64,000 nucleotides of DNA from UBA1672 sp033851915 (lineage in GTDB: Bacteria; Pseudomonadota; Alphaproteobacteria; Micavibrionales; Micavibrionaceae): NCBI GenBank assembly GCA_033851915.1, contig JAWSVM010000001.1, positions 310,001 through 374,000 of the forward strand. The letters are read 5' to 3'. Within the stretch, counting starts at the first letter, position 1; each line of letters begins with the position of its first letter. This document shows positions 8,869-18,455 of the stretch, piece after piece. The translations under genes and the position numbers were made by a program. A model generated the notes under the pieces. The model was not told the DNA's origin. It ran no database searches and saw only the letters and a list, made by a program, of their open reading frames with translations.

Positions 8869-9099
8869 TTATTTAGGGAAAACCACCAAAACGCCACGCT
8901 TTTTGAAATAGCTTTGCATACGCTTGCGGCCTTCGCGATTGCCCTGCACAAGACGGGAAGCGTCAAAATTGGCTTCCTTTAGGCCTGCTTCTGTTAAAGC
9001 GGCTTTCAGATCTCTAATGCGCGCATCAATTTCTTCATTATCATTTTCTAAGGCCGCATATATGGCTTCGATTGCTTGTTCTACCGTTTGTGTACTCAT
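8869..9099 (-). CDS. small hypothetical protein
   Basis: 76 residues, not recognised. The first 45 residues are acidic and helix-forming (AIEAIYAALENDNEEIDARIRD is split here as AIEAIYAALENDN and EEIDARIRD) and could make a short coiled coil. The C-terminal third is basic (NREGRKRMQSYFKKRG). No signal peptide or membrane segment. It stands alone, convergent with yaaA, five bases from its stop. The plausible start context, helical pattern and lack of overlap argue that it is real, but no function can be assigned. Confidence 0.6.
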   Translation of the reverse strand: MSTQTVEQAIEAIYAALENDNEEIDARIRDLKAALTEAGLKEANFDASRLVQGNREGRKRMQSYFKKRGVLVVFPK

Positions 9100-9273
9100 T
9101 TTATATCCTGAAAAGGTGACGACCTAAATGTTAAGTACGTAAAATAGGGCGCGGCGCGGGAATGGTCAATCTATAAGAAAAACAAATTTGAAGATTGAGT
9201 TTTATACCCTTTACAAGCAGAAAAAATCCGTTAAATTCAAATGCACACAATCACAGATAAATATGGAGAAATC

Positions 9274-9684
9274 ATGAAAAAATTGTCTACTTTGCTTGTC
9301 GCGTCTATCTTAACTTTCGGACTAAGCGGATGCCAAACGACAGGATCTTCTTCGCAAGGCCGCCAAAACGCAATTACCAGCGCGTCAATGGTCTCCGACA
9401 GTGCAGGCTGTGGCCAAATTGCCCAGAATATAGGGGTTATGGACCAGATCATCGTTGCAACCGGCAACACCAGCTACCAAAGCTCTTACAATACACAACA
9501 AGCCGTGCACAGCACCTTAAGCCACTCTAATGTATCGCCGTATCTTTCAGATTTGGCCTATGCATGGAAGGGTAACAGCTACGGCAATACGCAGCTTGAG
9601 CGTCAGCAAAATTCAAACGCCCAGCGCGAGAAATCAAGACTGGTCGGATTGTTCCAACAGAAAAAATGCGTGCGTAATAACTAA
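9274..9684 (+). CDS. small lipoprotein of unknown function
   Basis: 136 residues. The ATG at 9274 has a ggaga ribosome site and gives a clean type II signal: basic MKK, a hydrophobic core and lipobox LSGC at residues 18-21, so the protein should be lipid-anchored. The upstream in-frame ATG at 9241 would bury the signal and is rejected. The mature part is rich in Ser, Gln and Asn and has a second cysteine near its C-terminus (KKCVRNN) and one in SAGCGQ. No family recognised. The His-rich protein gene follows after 20 bases, likely in the same transcript. Confidence 0.75.
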   Translation: MKKLSTLLVASILTFGLSGCQTTGSSSQGRQNAITSASMVSDSAGCGQIAQNIGVMDQIIVATGNTSYQSSYNTQQAVHSTLSHSNVSPYLSDLAYAWKGNSYGNTQLERQQNSNAQREKSRLVGLFQQKKCVRNN

Positions 9685-9704
9685 GAACAGAGTACACATC
9701 GTCC

Positions 9705-9980
9705 ATGAGCAACTTTAACGATATAAAGAGACGCCTATCCACCTCCACCACCATGCCTCTTGGCACAGGTGGCGGCAGTGGCGACGCGCAATGGATGATG
9801 GGTTCGGGGCATAGTCACGCACATACGCATGAACATAATGCCGACGGTTCTTGTTGTGGTCACGATCACAGCCATGAACATAAGCATGCTCATGAACACA
9901 CCCACGACCATAGCCATAATGAGGAAGAAGAGTGCGAAGAAGATAACACCAACCCATCGGGTGGATGCGGCTGCTGTTAA
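9705..9980 (+). CDS. His/Cys-rich small metal-binding protein
   Basis: 91 residues. The middle (about 35-72) is a run of His-Ser/Glu-His repeats such as HSHAHTHEH and HDHSHEHKHAHEH, interrupted by CCGHDH, and followed by an acidic EEEECEED stretch and the C-terminal GGCGCC. Such composition binds Ni, Zn, Co or Cu. His-rich tails of this type occur in SlyD, HypB and metal chaperones, but none of those catalytic domains is present. There is no signal peptide, so it should act in the cytosol as a metal store or chaperone. No good ribosome site is seen. A terminator follows. Confidence 0.7.
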   Translation: MSNFNDIKRRLSTSTTMPLGTGGGSGDAQWMMGSGHSHAHTHEHNADGSCCGHDHSHEHKHAHEHTHDHSHNEEEECEEDNTNPSGGCGCC

Positions 9981-10020
9981 TGTAACAACGCTTGTTTTCT
10001 TATCCATAATCTGTATAAAG

Positions 10021-10050
10021 AACCGTCTCGATTAAAGAGGCGGTTTTCTG
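10021..10050 (+). terminator. rho-independent terminator after the His-rich gene
   Basis: Stem aaccgtctc / gaggcggtt (one G-T pair) with a seven-base loop, followed by ttctgttt on the plus strand. It separates the lipoprotein/His-rich pair from the SulP gene. Confidence 0.75.
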
Positions 10051-10096
10051 TTTGAAACCCTATACCCAATCAAATTTTGAAGAATAAAGGCCAGAT

Positions 10097-11779
10097 ATGC
10101 TGCGCATTATAAATCGTTTCGAACTCACGAATGACCCTAAAACCGATATTCTATCCGGTATCACCGTTGCGCTGGCTCTTGTACCTGAAGCCATCGCCTT
10201 TGCTTTTGTCGCAGGAGTTGATCCATTGGTTGGGCTTTATGCCGCGTTTTTTGTTGGTATTATCACCTCTGTTTTTGGTGGACGAAGCGGTATGATTTCC
10301 GGTGCGACAGGCGCAATGGCGGTTGCTATGGTCGGGCTTGTTGCTGTTTACGGTGTGGAATATCTGTTTGCTGCCGTCGCCCTAACCGGCATTATCCAGA
10401 TCCTCGCAGGTATCTTTCACCTTGGTAAATTTATTCGCCTTGTTCCACATCCGGTGATGCTGGGCTTTGTGAACGGCTTGGCGATTGTTATTTTCCTCGC
10501 GCAACTTGGGCAATTCAAAGCACAGAAAGCCGTGGAAGACATGTCCGCACATGTAAGCAATGCACCGCACAGCGCGCTGGACGTCGTCTTTAACGGTGGC
10601 TGGATGCAAGGCATGGAAATGTATCTTATGGTCGGGCTTATGCTGCTAACTATGGCAATTATCTGGCTGTTCCCACGCATTCCAAAGCTGGGGAAGCTGA
10701 TCCCTGCGCCATTGGCATCAATTATGATTGTAACCGGCCTTGTAATCGGGCTTGATCTTGATACGCGCACAGTTGGCGATTTGGCGAGTGTTGCAGGCGG
10801 GTTGCCTGTCTTCCATATCCCTATGGTGCCATTCACCTTTGAAACATTGATGATCGTTTTGCCCATTGCCTTTACGCTGGCCGCTATCGGTTTAATCGAG
10901 AGCCTGCTGACCTTGACGCTGATTGATGAAATCACAGAAACACGCGGACGCACATCACAAGAATGTCTCGGGCAAGGCGCGGCAAACCTAACCTGTGGCT
11001 TTTTCGGCGCAATGGGTGGCTGTGCGATGATCGGGCAATCGATGATTAATATTAAATCTGGTGGACGCGGGCGCTTATCCGGCATCACCGCGGCCATGGC
11101 CTTGTTGTTCTTTATTCTGTTTGCCTCTTCATGGATTGAGATGATCCCATTGGCCGCGTTAACAGGTTTGATGATGATGGTGGTGATCGGTACATTCGCA
11201 TGGGCATCAATCCGCATCATGCAAAGAATTCCGCGTGAGGATGCTTTTGTTATTCTCCTTGTGACAGGCATAACCGTTGCACATGATCTCGCCATTGCGG
11301 TTATCATCGGTGTTATTGTATCCGCATTGGTGTATGCATGGAAATCCGCCCAACATATCTGGGTGGTTGAGGCACGCTCTGAAAAAGAAGGGCATAAAGT
11401 CTATATGCTACATGGCTCGTTATTCTTTGGGTCGATTTCCGGCTTTAAAGATATGTTCAACCCGAGAGAAGATGAAGAGCAAGACATCGTTCTGGATTTT
11501 CGCAATGCCCGTGTTTGGGATCACTCCGCGCTGGAAGCTATTGACGCACTCGCCACAAAATATGAAGAGGCAGGCAAAAAATTGCACCTTGTTCACTTAA
11601 GCCCTGACTGTCAGTTACTGTTACATAAGGCCAAGGATATGGTTGAAGTCAACACAATCGAAGACCCGCATTATCGCGTTGTAGCAGATTACGCCGAGAC
11701 CATCGAAGCAGAGGATGACACAGATAAAAATGCGGGCGACAAGTCCCTAGACAATCTGACCACAGCACCAACCCGATGA
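10097..11779 (+). CDS. SulP-family anion transporter with STAS domain
   Basis: 560-residue inner-membrane protein of the SulP/SLC26 family. The N-terminal signature LSGITVALALVPEAIAFAF and the GATGAMAV segment are typical; about 10-14 membrane spans cover residues 15-410. A cytoplasmic STAS domain follows (about 425-530), then a charged tail. Family members carry sulfate, bicarbonate or other anions by proton or sodium coupling; the substrate cannot be fixed here. The 3' end overlaps the convergent flavoprotein gene by 33 bases. It is a single-gene unit between a terminator and that overlap. Confidence 0.92.
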   Translation: MLRIINRFELTNDPKTDILSGITVALALVPEAIAFAFVAGVDPLVGLYAAFFVGIITSVFGGRSGMISGATGAMAVAMVGLVAVYGVEYLFAAVALTGIIQILAGIFHLGKFIRLVPHPVMLGFVNGLAIVIFLAQLGQFKAQKAVEDMSAHVSNAPHSALDVVFNGGWMQGMEMYLMVGLMLLTMAIIWLFPRIPKLGKLIPAPLASIMIVTGLVIGLDLDTRTVGDLASVAGGLPVFHIPMVPFTFETLMIVLPIAFTLAAIGLIESLLTLTLIDEITETRGRTSQECLGQGAANLTCGFFGAMGGCAMIGQSMINIKSGGRGRLSGITAAMALLFFILFASSWIEMIPLAALTGLMMMVVIGTFAWASIRIMQRIPREDAFVILLVTGITVAHDLAIAVIIGVIVSALVYAWKSAQHIWVVEARSEKEGHKVYMLHGSLFFGSISGFKDMFNPREDEEQDIVLDFRNARVWDHSALEAIDALATKYEEAGKKLHLVHLSPDCQLLLHKAKDMVEVNTIEDPHYRVVADYAETIEAEDDTDKNAGDKSLDNLTTAPTR

Positions 11780-12955
11780 CCATGCCCATTGGAAATTATG
11801 GCCGCCAAGATGGCCTGTTACGTCCAGAACTTCACCTATAAAGTAAAGCCCCTCTGCTTTCTTGGCTTCAAAGGTTTTGGATGATATCTCATCTGTATTT
11901 ACACCGCCCAGCGTTACCTCTGCTGTTCGATACCCTTCACTGCCATTAGGTTTACATGCCCATTTATTGATAATATCCGCTACGGTTCGTAATTTTTTAT
12001 CTGATAGGTCGGCAATGCGCGTGTCACATTCACTTAAGCCCGCAACCATAGTCGCGATACGTGTCGGTAATATAGACGATAAGACAGTACGGAGTATTTT
12101 TTTCGGTTGCTCACGTCGCGCTGTTTTCAGCACCTCGAAAGCATCATGTTCGGGTGCTAGGTTAACAGAAACCGTCTCACCTTCCCGCCAATACGAAGAC
12201 ACTTGCAAAATCGATGGACCGGATAGGCCACGATGGGTGAACAACAACCCTTCCCTAAACTCTCCATCTCCGCATGATACATGCGCATCAACGGATACGC
12301 CGGATAAGTCCTTTGTCACTGCAAGTAATTCCGCACCAAAGGTCAGCGGCACCAGCCCCGCACGCGGGGCAATAATATTCAGGCCAAATGTCTTGGCCAG
12401 CTCATATCCAAAATTACTCGCCCCGATTTTGGGAATAGACAACCCGCCACTGGCAATCACCAAGCTCTCGCACGCGAAATCACCTTTATCAGTGCTTAGC
12501 GTATAGCCATCATCACTTTTCTCGACATTCTGTACCTTAGTTTCCAACTGAAACTGCCCACCCGCATTCTCGATACCATCACGCAGCATGCTAATAATAT
12601 CTTGCGCGGAGTCATCACAGAATAACTGCCCTCTGGCATTCTGGTTACCTGATTTCTCGTCATACGCCTTTTCATGATAGGCAATATTATGATCCTCAAT
12701 CATTGCAATAAAATCATGCTGATCAAAACGCCGCAACGCCGATTTACAAAAATGAGGATTTTGAGACAGAAAATTATCAGGAGAACAATATAGATTTGTA
12801 AAATTAGAGCGCCCACCCCCCGATATGCGAATTTTCTCGCCAATTTTGCGAGTGTGTTCGATAATTCGCACGCTGCGCCCGCGAAGTGCCGCTTGCCACG
12901 CGCACATCATCCCTGCGGCACCTGCGCCTATTACTATGATATCTGATTTTTGCAA
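11747..12955 (-). CDS. HI0933-like NAD(P)/FAD-dependent oxidoreductase
   Basis: 402 residues of the HI0933/YhiN/BaiN flavoprotein family. The FAD-binding dinucleotide fold opens at once with IGAGAAGMM (9-17), and the family motif KIRISGGGRSNFTN follows at about 42-55. The C-terminus has the second FAD-contact region GEVLDVTGHLGGHNFQWAW, split as GEVLDVTGHLGG and HNFQWAW. The biological reaction is not established for most members. It is convergent with SulP, overlapping by 33 bases, and follows the glycosyltransferase gene on the same strand after 20 bases. Confidence 0.92.
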   Translation of the reverse strand: MQKSDIIVIGAGAAGMMCAWQAALRGRSVRIIEHTRKIGEKIRISGGGRSNFTNLYCSPDNFLSQNPHFCKSALRRFDQHDFIAMIEDHNIAYHEKAYDEKSGNQNARGQLFCDDSAQDIISMLRDGIENAGGQFQLETKVQNVEKSDDGYTLSTDKGDFACESLVIASGGLSIPKIGASNFGYELAKTFGLNIIAPRAGLVPLTFGAELLAVTKDLSGVSVDAHVSCGDGEFREGLLFTHRGLSGPSILQVSSYWREGETVSVNLAPEHDAFEVLKTARREQPKKILRTVLSSILPTRIATMVAGLSECDTRIADLSDKKLRTVADIINKWACKPNGSEGYRTAEVTLGGVNTDEISSKTFEAKKAEGLYFIGEVLDVTGHLGGHNFQWAWSSGWCCGQIV

Positions 12956-12975
12956 TTTTCTATTCCTGAATGAAA

Positions 12976-13995
12976 TTATAACTCTGAGGTTGGCCTACCA
13001 AAGGCAGTCCCTGATAAACTTTGATTTAACTCTTCTGCAATACGTGGAGAAAGACGTCCACGGACCAACTCCGGCAAGCCAAGGGCACACACATTAAACG
13101 GCGATAAGATTTCATTCACTACCTTACCAAATTGTACATCCCTATCGTTTTCTATGCGCACCAGGCCTCTGCCAAACTCTGTTCCACGATTTGCTTGGAT
13201 TGGATTTGCTAAAATTTTCAACTTATTGAACAACTTATTAAATGCTGAGCGATGTTCATATTTCAGAGTCTCCACTTTTTCCAACTCTGCCACAACATCT
13301 TCTGCAGAAACCATATTACCAACGCGATCTTCATTAGAATGTGTTATAACACCAAGATACTTCGATGAATCAACCCTCAAATGATCTAGCCCCAGCCCTT
13401 TGGCACGTTGTAGAAAATCACTATCTTCACCACCCCATCCGGAAAATTTTTCATCATAGCCTCCCAACGTCATAAAATTGTCTTTCGATATCACCACGCG
13501 CCCAAAAAAGCCCTGATCATCTTTACCAAATAATCTACTGACGCGCACAGAGGGGTTTATTACAATATCCATGTTTTCAACAAAATTTTGATGCAATAAG
13601 TCAACAAACCTGTTCCCTAAAAAATTATCAGCATCCAAGTTACAAAGAATATCACCCGTTGCCATACGGTGCGCCATATTCTTTGCATGAGACATATGAA
13701 AAAACTCAGGCTCTGTGGTTCTTCCATAGCGCACCAAACCGGATTCAATGTGCGCTTTCATCTGCGGGTCTGTGGTCATCCATTCATGTAAATCATCTTC
13801 CGAATTATAATTCAGCACAACAAATTCCACATCCACACCATCCCTCGCCGGATTATCGCGAATATTTTGTGGCAACGTTTCCTTTAAGTGGTGCGCACGC
13901 CCCATACATGTTGTACAAAATGAAACTTTCATAGATACAGTGTAACATGCCGTTTTTTGAACATCAACATTATGAAAATCATCAAGATAAGCCAT
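12976..13995 (-). CDS. family 2-like glycosyltransferase (GT-A fold)
   Basis: 339 residues at the longest start. Seen motifs: FCTTCMGRAHHLKETLP near the N-terminus, the DXD-type metal site NLDADN, and GWGGEDSDF, the C-terminal galactosyltransferase-type signature. These indicate a nucleotide-sugar-dependent transferase. The ATG at 13995 has a good aaagga site; the alternative at 13932 (MKVSFC) lacks one but fits the domain start better, so 21 residues are uncertain. There is no membrane span. The acceptor is unknown; it could be a cell-surface glycan. It lies upstream of the flavoprotein gene on the same strand. Confidence 0.8.
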   Translation of the reverse strand: MAYLDDFHNVDVQKTACYTVSMKVSFCTTCMGRAHHLKETLPQNIRDNPARDGVDVEFVVLNYNSEDDLHEWMTTDPQMKAHIESGLVRYGRTTEPEFFHMSHAKNMAHRMATGDILCNLDADNFLGNRFVDLLHQNFVENMDIVINPSVRVSRLFGKDDQGFFGRVVISKDNFMTLGGYDEKFSGWGGEDSDFLQRAKGLGLDHLRVDSSKYLGVITHSNEDRVGNMVSAEDVVAELEKVETLKYEHRSAFNKLFNKLKILANPIQANRGTEFGRGLVRIENDRDVQFGKVVNEILSPFNVCALGLPELVRGRLSPRIAEELNQSLSGTAFGRPTSEL

Positions 13996-14071
13996 AGTTT
14001 CCTTTGCATTCCCTGTTTTTATATGTATAAATAACGCGCTTACACGAAAAATTTATTTAGGGAATAGAGAT

Positions 14072-14971
14072 ATGGGCGACAAGTCATCCTCAGAAAACGT
14101 TATGAACCTTAAAATCGGCTTGGCAGAAATGCTTAAAGGCGGCGTGATTATGGACGTTGTGACAGCCGAACAAGCCAAGATCGCCGAAGGCGCGGGCGCA
14201 GTTGCGGTTATGGCATTGGAACGTGTTCCCTCCGACATCCGCAAAGATGGCGGCGTCGCACGGATGAGCCCCCCTGACTTAATCGAAGAAGTTATGAAGA
14301 GCGTTTCTATTCCTGTTATGGCGAAATGCCGTATTGGCCACTTTGCCGAAGCACAAATATTAGAAGCCATCGGTGTTGATTATATTGACGAATCCGAAGT
14401 TCTTACCCCAGCGGATGAAGAATACCATATCAATAAATTTGATTATAAAATTCCGTTCGTTTGTGGCGCGAAAAATCTTGGTGAAGCCCTGCGCCGTATT
14501 GGTGAAGGTGCGGCTCTTGTTCGTACAAAAGGTGAGCCGGGCACAGGAAACATCGTTGAAGCTGTGCGCCATATGCGCCAGATCAATGCAGAAATTAAAT
14601 GGGTTTGCAACATGGACGAGGCGGAACTTATGACTGCTGCGCGCGACATGGGCGCACCGTTTGAGTTGCTGAAACTTGTTCGTGCGGAAGGTAAACTGCC
14701 TGTTCCGAATTTTGCGGCGGGCGGCATTGCTACCCCTGCAGATGCGGCGATGTGTATGCAATTGGGCGCGGAAACAGTCTTTGTTGGTTCAGGTATTTTC
14801 AAATCGGATAACCCTGATAAATTCGCCAAAGCCATCGTTAAGGCCGTAGCGCATTTTGACGATCCTGCAATCGTTCTGGAAGCGTCCAAAGAACTTGGCG
14901 GCGTTGCGATGCGCGGCACGGAGATCAGTGAAATTGATGAGCCGATGCGTATGGCGAACCGCGGTTGGTAA
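14072..14971 (+). CDS. pdxS: pyridoxal 5'-phosphate synthase lyase subunit PdxS
   Basis: 299 residues. PdxS condenses ribose 5-phosphate, glyceraldehyde 3-phosphate and ammonia into PLP in the DXP-independent pathway. The (beta/alpha)8 barrel residues are all in place: Asp28 (IMDVV), Lys85 (PVMAKCRIG) and Lys153 (VRTKGEPGTG), plus the conserved ALERVPSDIR. The ATG at 14072 follows aatagagat. PdxT, the glutaminase that feeds it ammonia, follows after 46 bases, so the two form the usual operon and a 12+12 complex. Confidence 0.98.
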   Translation: MGDKSSSENVMNLKIGLAEMLKGGVIMDVVTAEQAKIAEGAGAVAVMALERVPSDIRKDGGVARMSPPDLIEEVMKSVSIPVMAKCRIGHFAEAQILEAIGVDYIDESEVLTPADEEYHINKFDYKIPFVCGAKNLGEALRRIGEGAALVRTKGEPGTGNIVEAVRHMRQINAEIKWVCNMDEAELMTAARDMGAPFELLKLVRAEGKLPVPNFAAGGIATPADAAMCMQLGAETVFVGSGIFKSDNPDKFAKAIVKAVAHFDDPAIVLEASKELGGVAMRGTEISEIDEPMRMANRGW

Positions 14972-15017
14972 TAGGTCTTCTGCATTTACCTAATCTCTTT
15001 AAGGATGATTGTTAAGA

Positions 15018-15575
15018 ATGTGCAGTAAACCCATCATCGGCGTTTTTGCTCTGCAAGGGGCAGTTGCTCCTCATAAACCACATATCGAAGCGTGCGGTGC
15101 GGAATTTCGCGCTGTGAAGACACAATCTGATTTCGAAGCGGTTGACGCGTTCATCCTGCCCGGCGGGGAAAGCACAACCATGCTGAAACTGATCGAGCGT
15201 TTTGATCTGTGGGACATATTGGCTGAACAATTCGCAGCAAAGCCCGTTTGGGGAATATGCGCAGGCTCTATTTTACTGGCTGAAACCGTCACTAATCCGG
15301 CGCAAAAATCCTTTGGCCTGTTACCTATGACAATAGAGCGCAACGGCTATGGCAGACAGTTAAACAGTCACCACGCGCCGATTGACGGCTATAACGTGTC
15401 TTTCATCCGCGCGCCCGTTATCACAAACATCGCCGATAACATCACCGTTCTGGCAGAACATGAGGGATCGCCCGTCTGGGTCGAATGCGGCGATAAAGTC
15501 GCCAGCACTTTCCATCCTGAGCTAACGATGGAGCACCCCTCGCCGATGCACAAGGCCTTTATCGCGAAGATGTAA
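15018..15575 (+). CDS. pdxT: pyridoxal 5'-phosphate synthase glutaminase subunit PdxT
   Basis: 185 residues from the ATG at 15018; a TTG at 15009 would add three residues. It is a class I glutamine amidotransferase that passes ammonia to PdxS. The catalytic triad is visible: Cys81 in WGICAGS, and His166 and Glu168 in FHPELT. The substrate-side LPGGESTTM motif at about 48-56 is exactly that of PdxT. The 46 bases after pdxS contain aagga, which can serve either start. Confidence 0.96.
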   Translation: MCSKPIIGVFALQGAVAPHKPHIEACGAEFRAVKTQSDFEAVDAFILPGGESTTMLKLIERFDLWDILAEQFAAKPVWGICAGSILLAETVTNPAQKSFGLLPMTIERNGYGRQLNSHHAPIDGYNVSFIRAPVITNIADNITVLAEHEGSPVWVECGDKVASTFHPELTMEHPSPMHKAFIAKM

Positions 15576-15650
15576 GACTCTTTATTTTGCACATAACGCT
15601 ATCTTATGTTAATAATCTCAACCATAAACACATAACAGGAAAATATAAGC

Positions 15651-16997
15651 ATGGCATTTGCATCATTCTTAACAGTATCAGGTATTTTAACAGCATTCGC
15701 GTTCTTCACATTTGTAACGGTCATAACCGCACTTTTCCTTAGACGCGTTGTTCCGACAAATGAAGTACACATTGTGCAATCAACCAAGAAAACCATGTCT
15801 TACGGTAAAGATACAAGAAACGGCAATACCTATTATGAGTGGCCAGCATGGATTCCGGTTTTTGGTATTACCAAAATCGTTATGCCTGTTTCTGTGTTTG
15901 ACCTGACACTGAATGCCTATGAAGCTTACGATGTTGGCCGCGTGCCTTTCGTTGTTGATATTGTTGCCTTCTTTCGCATAGATGACAGTAATCTCGCCGC
16001 GCAGCGTGTTGAGAGTTTCTGCGAGTTAGAGAGCCAGCTTCTCTCTATTGTTCAGGGCGCAGTACGTACCATTCTTGCATCACATGACATCGATAAAATT
16101 ATGTTAGAGCGTAGTATTTACGGCGAGCAATTTACCGGAGCGGTTAAAGACCAACTGACAAGTTGGGGCGTTGTCCCTGTTAAGAACATCGAATTAATGG
16201 ATATTCGTGATGCGCCGGAAAACCGCGTGGTTCACAACATCATGGAAAAAAAGAAATCTTTGATCGAAATGGAAAGCCGTAAGGAAGTTGCCCACAACAT
16301 TAAAGAAGCTGAGATCGCAGAAATTGACGCTCTACGTGAACGTGATATCCGCGACCAACAAGCTAAACAAGCCGTTGGAGAGCGCACAGCCGAAAAAGAA
16401 AAAGCCATTGGTGTCGCCAATGAACAAGCCCGTCAGGAAATTAAAGAGCAACAGCGCATTACCAAAGAAAAAGAGATGGCTGTTGTTCAAGTGAATGATG
16501 TTAAGCGCGCCGAAATCACGAAAGCCATGAACGTGGTGAAAGCCGATGAAGACAAGCAAACTACAATTTTGCGCGCCGCCGGTGATCTGGATGCGAAGAT
16601 AAAAGAAGCAGAAGGTATCAAGGTTGAAGGGGAGGCTATCGCCTCCGCAGAAAAAGCAATGCAAATGGCGCCTGTGCAGGCACAAATCGCTTTGGCGCAG
16701 GAAATTGGCGAGAATGAAGGCTATCAAACATACTTGCTTGGTGTTGAAAATATCGCGGCTAATCAGGCTGTTGGTCTGGAACAAGCAGAAGCCTTGAAAG
16801 TTGCGGATATCAAGATTATCGCCAACACCGGAGACCCTGTTCAAGGCGTGACAAACGTCATGGATTTGTTCTCGTCTAAAGGCGGCACAGAACTTGGCGC
16901 AATGCTTGAAGGCCTCGCGCAAACAGAGCAAGGGCAAAGTTTGCTGAAGAAGCTGGGCGTTGAACAAGATAAGCCAACCTCCAACACTGAATCATAA
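15651..16997 (+). CDS. flotillin/SPFH-domain membrane protein
   Basis: 448 residues. One N-terminal membrane helix (about 5-29) is followed by an SPFH/band 7 domain (about 30-200) and a long Glu/Ala/Lys-rich coiled coil (about 205-370) with repeats such as AEKEKAIGVANEQARQEIKEQ. The C-terminal part resembles flotillins. Such proteins scaffold membrane microdomains and influence secretion, signalling and fluidity. The usual neighbour, a NfeD protein, is absent. It is a single gene between pdxT and thrC with a short upstream of 75 bases. Confidence 0.9.
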   Translation: MAFASFLTVSGILTAFAFFTFVTVITALFLRRVVPTNEVHIVQSTKKTMSYGKDTRNGNTYYEWPAWIPVFGITKIVMPVSVFDLTLNAYEAYDVGRVPFVVDIVAFFRIDDSNLAAQRVESFCELESQLLSIVQGAVRTILASHDIDKIMLERSIYGEQFTGAVKDQLTSWGVVPVKNIELMDIRDAPENRVVHNIMEKKKSLIEMESRKEVAHNIKEAEIAEIDALRERDIRDQQAKQAVGERTAEKEKAIGVANEQARQEIKEQQRITKEKEMAVVQVNDVKRAEITKAMNVVKADEDKQTTILRAAGDLDAKIKEAEGIKVEGEAIASAEKAMQMAPVQAQIALAQEIGENEGYQTYLLGVENIAANQAVGLEQAEALKVADIKIIANTGDPVQGVTNVMDLFSSKGGTELGAMLEGLAQTEQGQSLLKKLGVEQDKPTSNTES

Positions 16998-17033
16998 TTG
17001 ACTTCATGGCTTAAAGCCCCTAAAAGTTGATTT

Positions 17034-18443
17034 ATGATTAAGTATATCTCGACACGTGGCGGGGGTGAGCCCCAGAATTTTGAACAAGTTTTGCTCAGCG
17101 GTCTTGCGCCTGATGGCGGGCTGTATGTGCCTGAAAGCTGGCCGCAGATTGACCTTGATGCGCTTAAAGGAAAATCCTATATCGAGATTGCGGAAATCGT
17201 TATGTATCCCTTTGTTGAAGGGTCTATCGAGCGCGAAGATTTTCGCTCCATCATTACCGAGACATATAGCGCGGATATCTTCCGCCATAAAGACGTTACC
17301 CCGCTGCACCATTTAGAGGATTACGCAAACGGCAACATCCATATCATGGAACAATTCCACGGCCCGACGATTGCGTTTAAAGATGTGGCGCTGCAACTCC
17401 TCGGACGGTTATTTAACCATGTGCTAAGTAAACGTAACGAGCGCGTCACCATTGTTGGCGCAACCAGTGGTGATACAGGATCAGCGGCAATTGAGGGCTG
17501 TAAAACCTGCGATAATATCGACATCTTTATTCTGCACCCAAAGGGGCGTGTGTCTGACGTGCAACGCAAACAAATGACCAGCGTAAACGCGCCAAATGTG
17601 CATAATATCGCTATTAACGGAACATTTGATGATTGCCAGAATATGGTCAAAGCGATGTTCAATGACGCCGAGTTTAGGCAGAGCATTAACCTGTCCGCCG
17701 TGAACTCCATTAACTGGGCGCGGATTATGGCGCAGATTGTTTACTACTTTGCCACGGCGATTAAACTGGGCGTACCTGACAAGGAAGTGTCCTTTGTTGT
17801 ACCAACGGGCAATTTCGGCAATATCTTCGCCGCCTATTGCGCGCAGAATATGGGCTTGCCGATTAAAACGCTCGGTATTTCGACCAATAAAAACGATATT
17901 CTAACGCGCTTTTTAGAAAGCGGCAGCATGACATTGGGCGACGCACATGCGACGATCAGCCCATCGATGGATATTCAAATCTCCAGTAATTTCGAGCGTT
18001 ATCTGTTTGACCTTTTAGGGCGTGATGCAGAGCGGCTAGACGCCCTTATGAGCACCTTCAAAGCAGATGGTGACATATCCGTCAGCGATGCCGATCTCGC
18101 CAATGCACGCGCGCAATTTACCGCCGTACGCACCGATGATGATGAAACGCTCTCCTTAATTAAAGAGTGCTATGAGGCGAGCGGCTATATCCTTGATCCG
18201 CATACGGCTGTCGGCATGAAAGGTGCCAAAAAAATCGCAGCGGATAATGACAGCGCGGTTGTGCTGCTGGCCACCGCTCATCCTGCGAAATTCCCTGATG
18301 CGGTTGAAAAAGCCATCGGTTTACGCCCCGAACTACCCGCTCATCTCGCCGATCTTATGACCCGCGAAGAATTTATGAGCGAGCAAGATAACAACCTTCA
18401 AGCTGTGCAAGATTTTGTGCAGAAACACACACGCGTCAAATAA
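17034..18443 (+). CDS. thrC: threonine synthase ThrC
   Basis: 469 residues, the long proteobacterial/fungal class. It converts O-phosphohomoserine to threonine with PLP. The PLP lysine is Lys116 in TIAFKDVALQ, the phosphate-binding loop is GATSGDTGSAA and the N-terminus starts with the class motif YISTRGG. Full length and intact. The RluA-type gene starts 12 bases downstream, so they are probably co-transcribed. In alphaproteobacteria thrC often precedes an M16 protease; here that protease is at 33.3 kb instead. Confidence 0.97.
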   Translation: MIKYISTRGGGEPQNFEQVLLSGLAPDGGLYVPESWPQIDLDALKGKSYIEIAEIVMYPFVEGSIEREDFRSIITETYSADIFRHKDVTPLHHLEDYANGNIHIMEQFHGPTIAFKDVALQLLGRLFNHVLSKRNERVTIVGATSGDTGSAAIEGCKTCDNIDIFILHPKGRVSDVQRKQMTSVNAPNVHNIAINGTFDDCQNMVKAMFNDAEFRQSINLSAVNSINWARIMAQIVYYFATAIKLGVPDKEVSFVVPTGNFGNIFAAYCAQNMGLPIKTLGISTNKNDILTRFLESGSMTLGDAHATISPSMDIQISSNFERYLFDLLGRDAERLDALMSTFKADGDISVSDADLANARAQFTAVRTDDDETLSLIKECYEASGYILDPHTAVGMKGAKKIAADNDSAVVLLATAHPAKFPDAVEKAIGLRPELPAHLADLMTREEFMSEQDNNLQAVQDFVQKHTRVK

Positions 18444-18455
18444 CTCTTTAAAAAC

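Noticed and set aside
10417..11307. Long leftward frame inside the SulP gene
   Set aside because: Antisense shadow; the SulP protein is conserved over its whole length.
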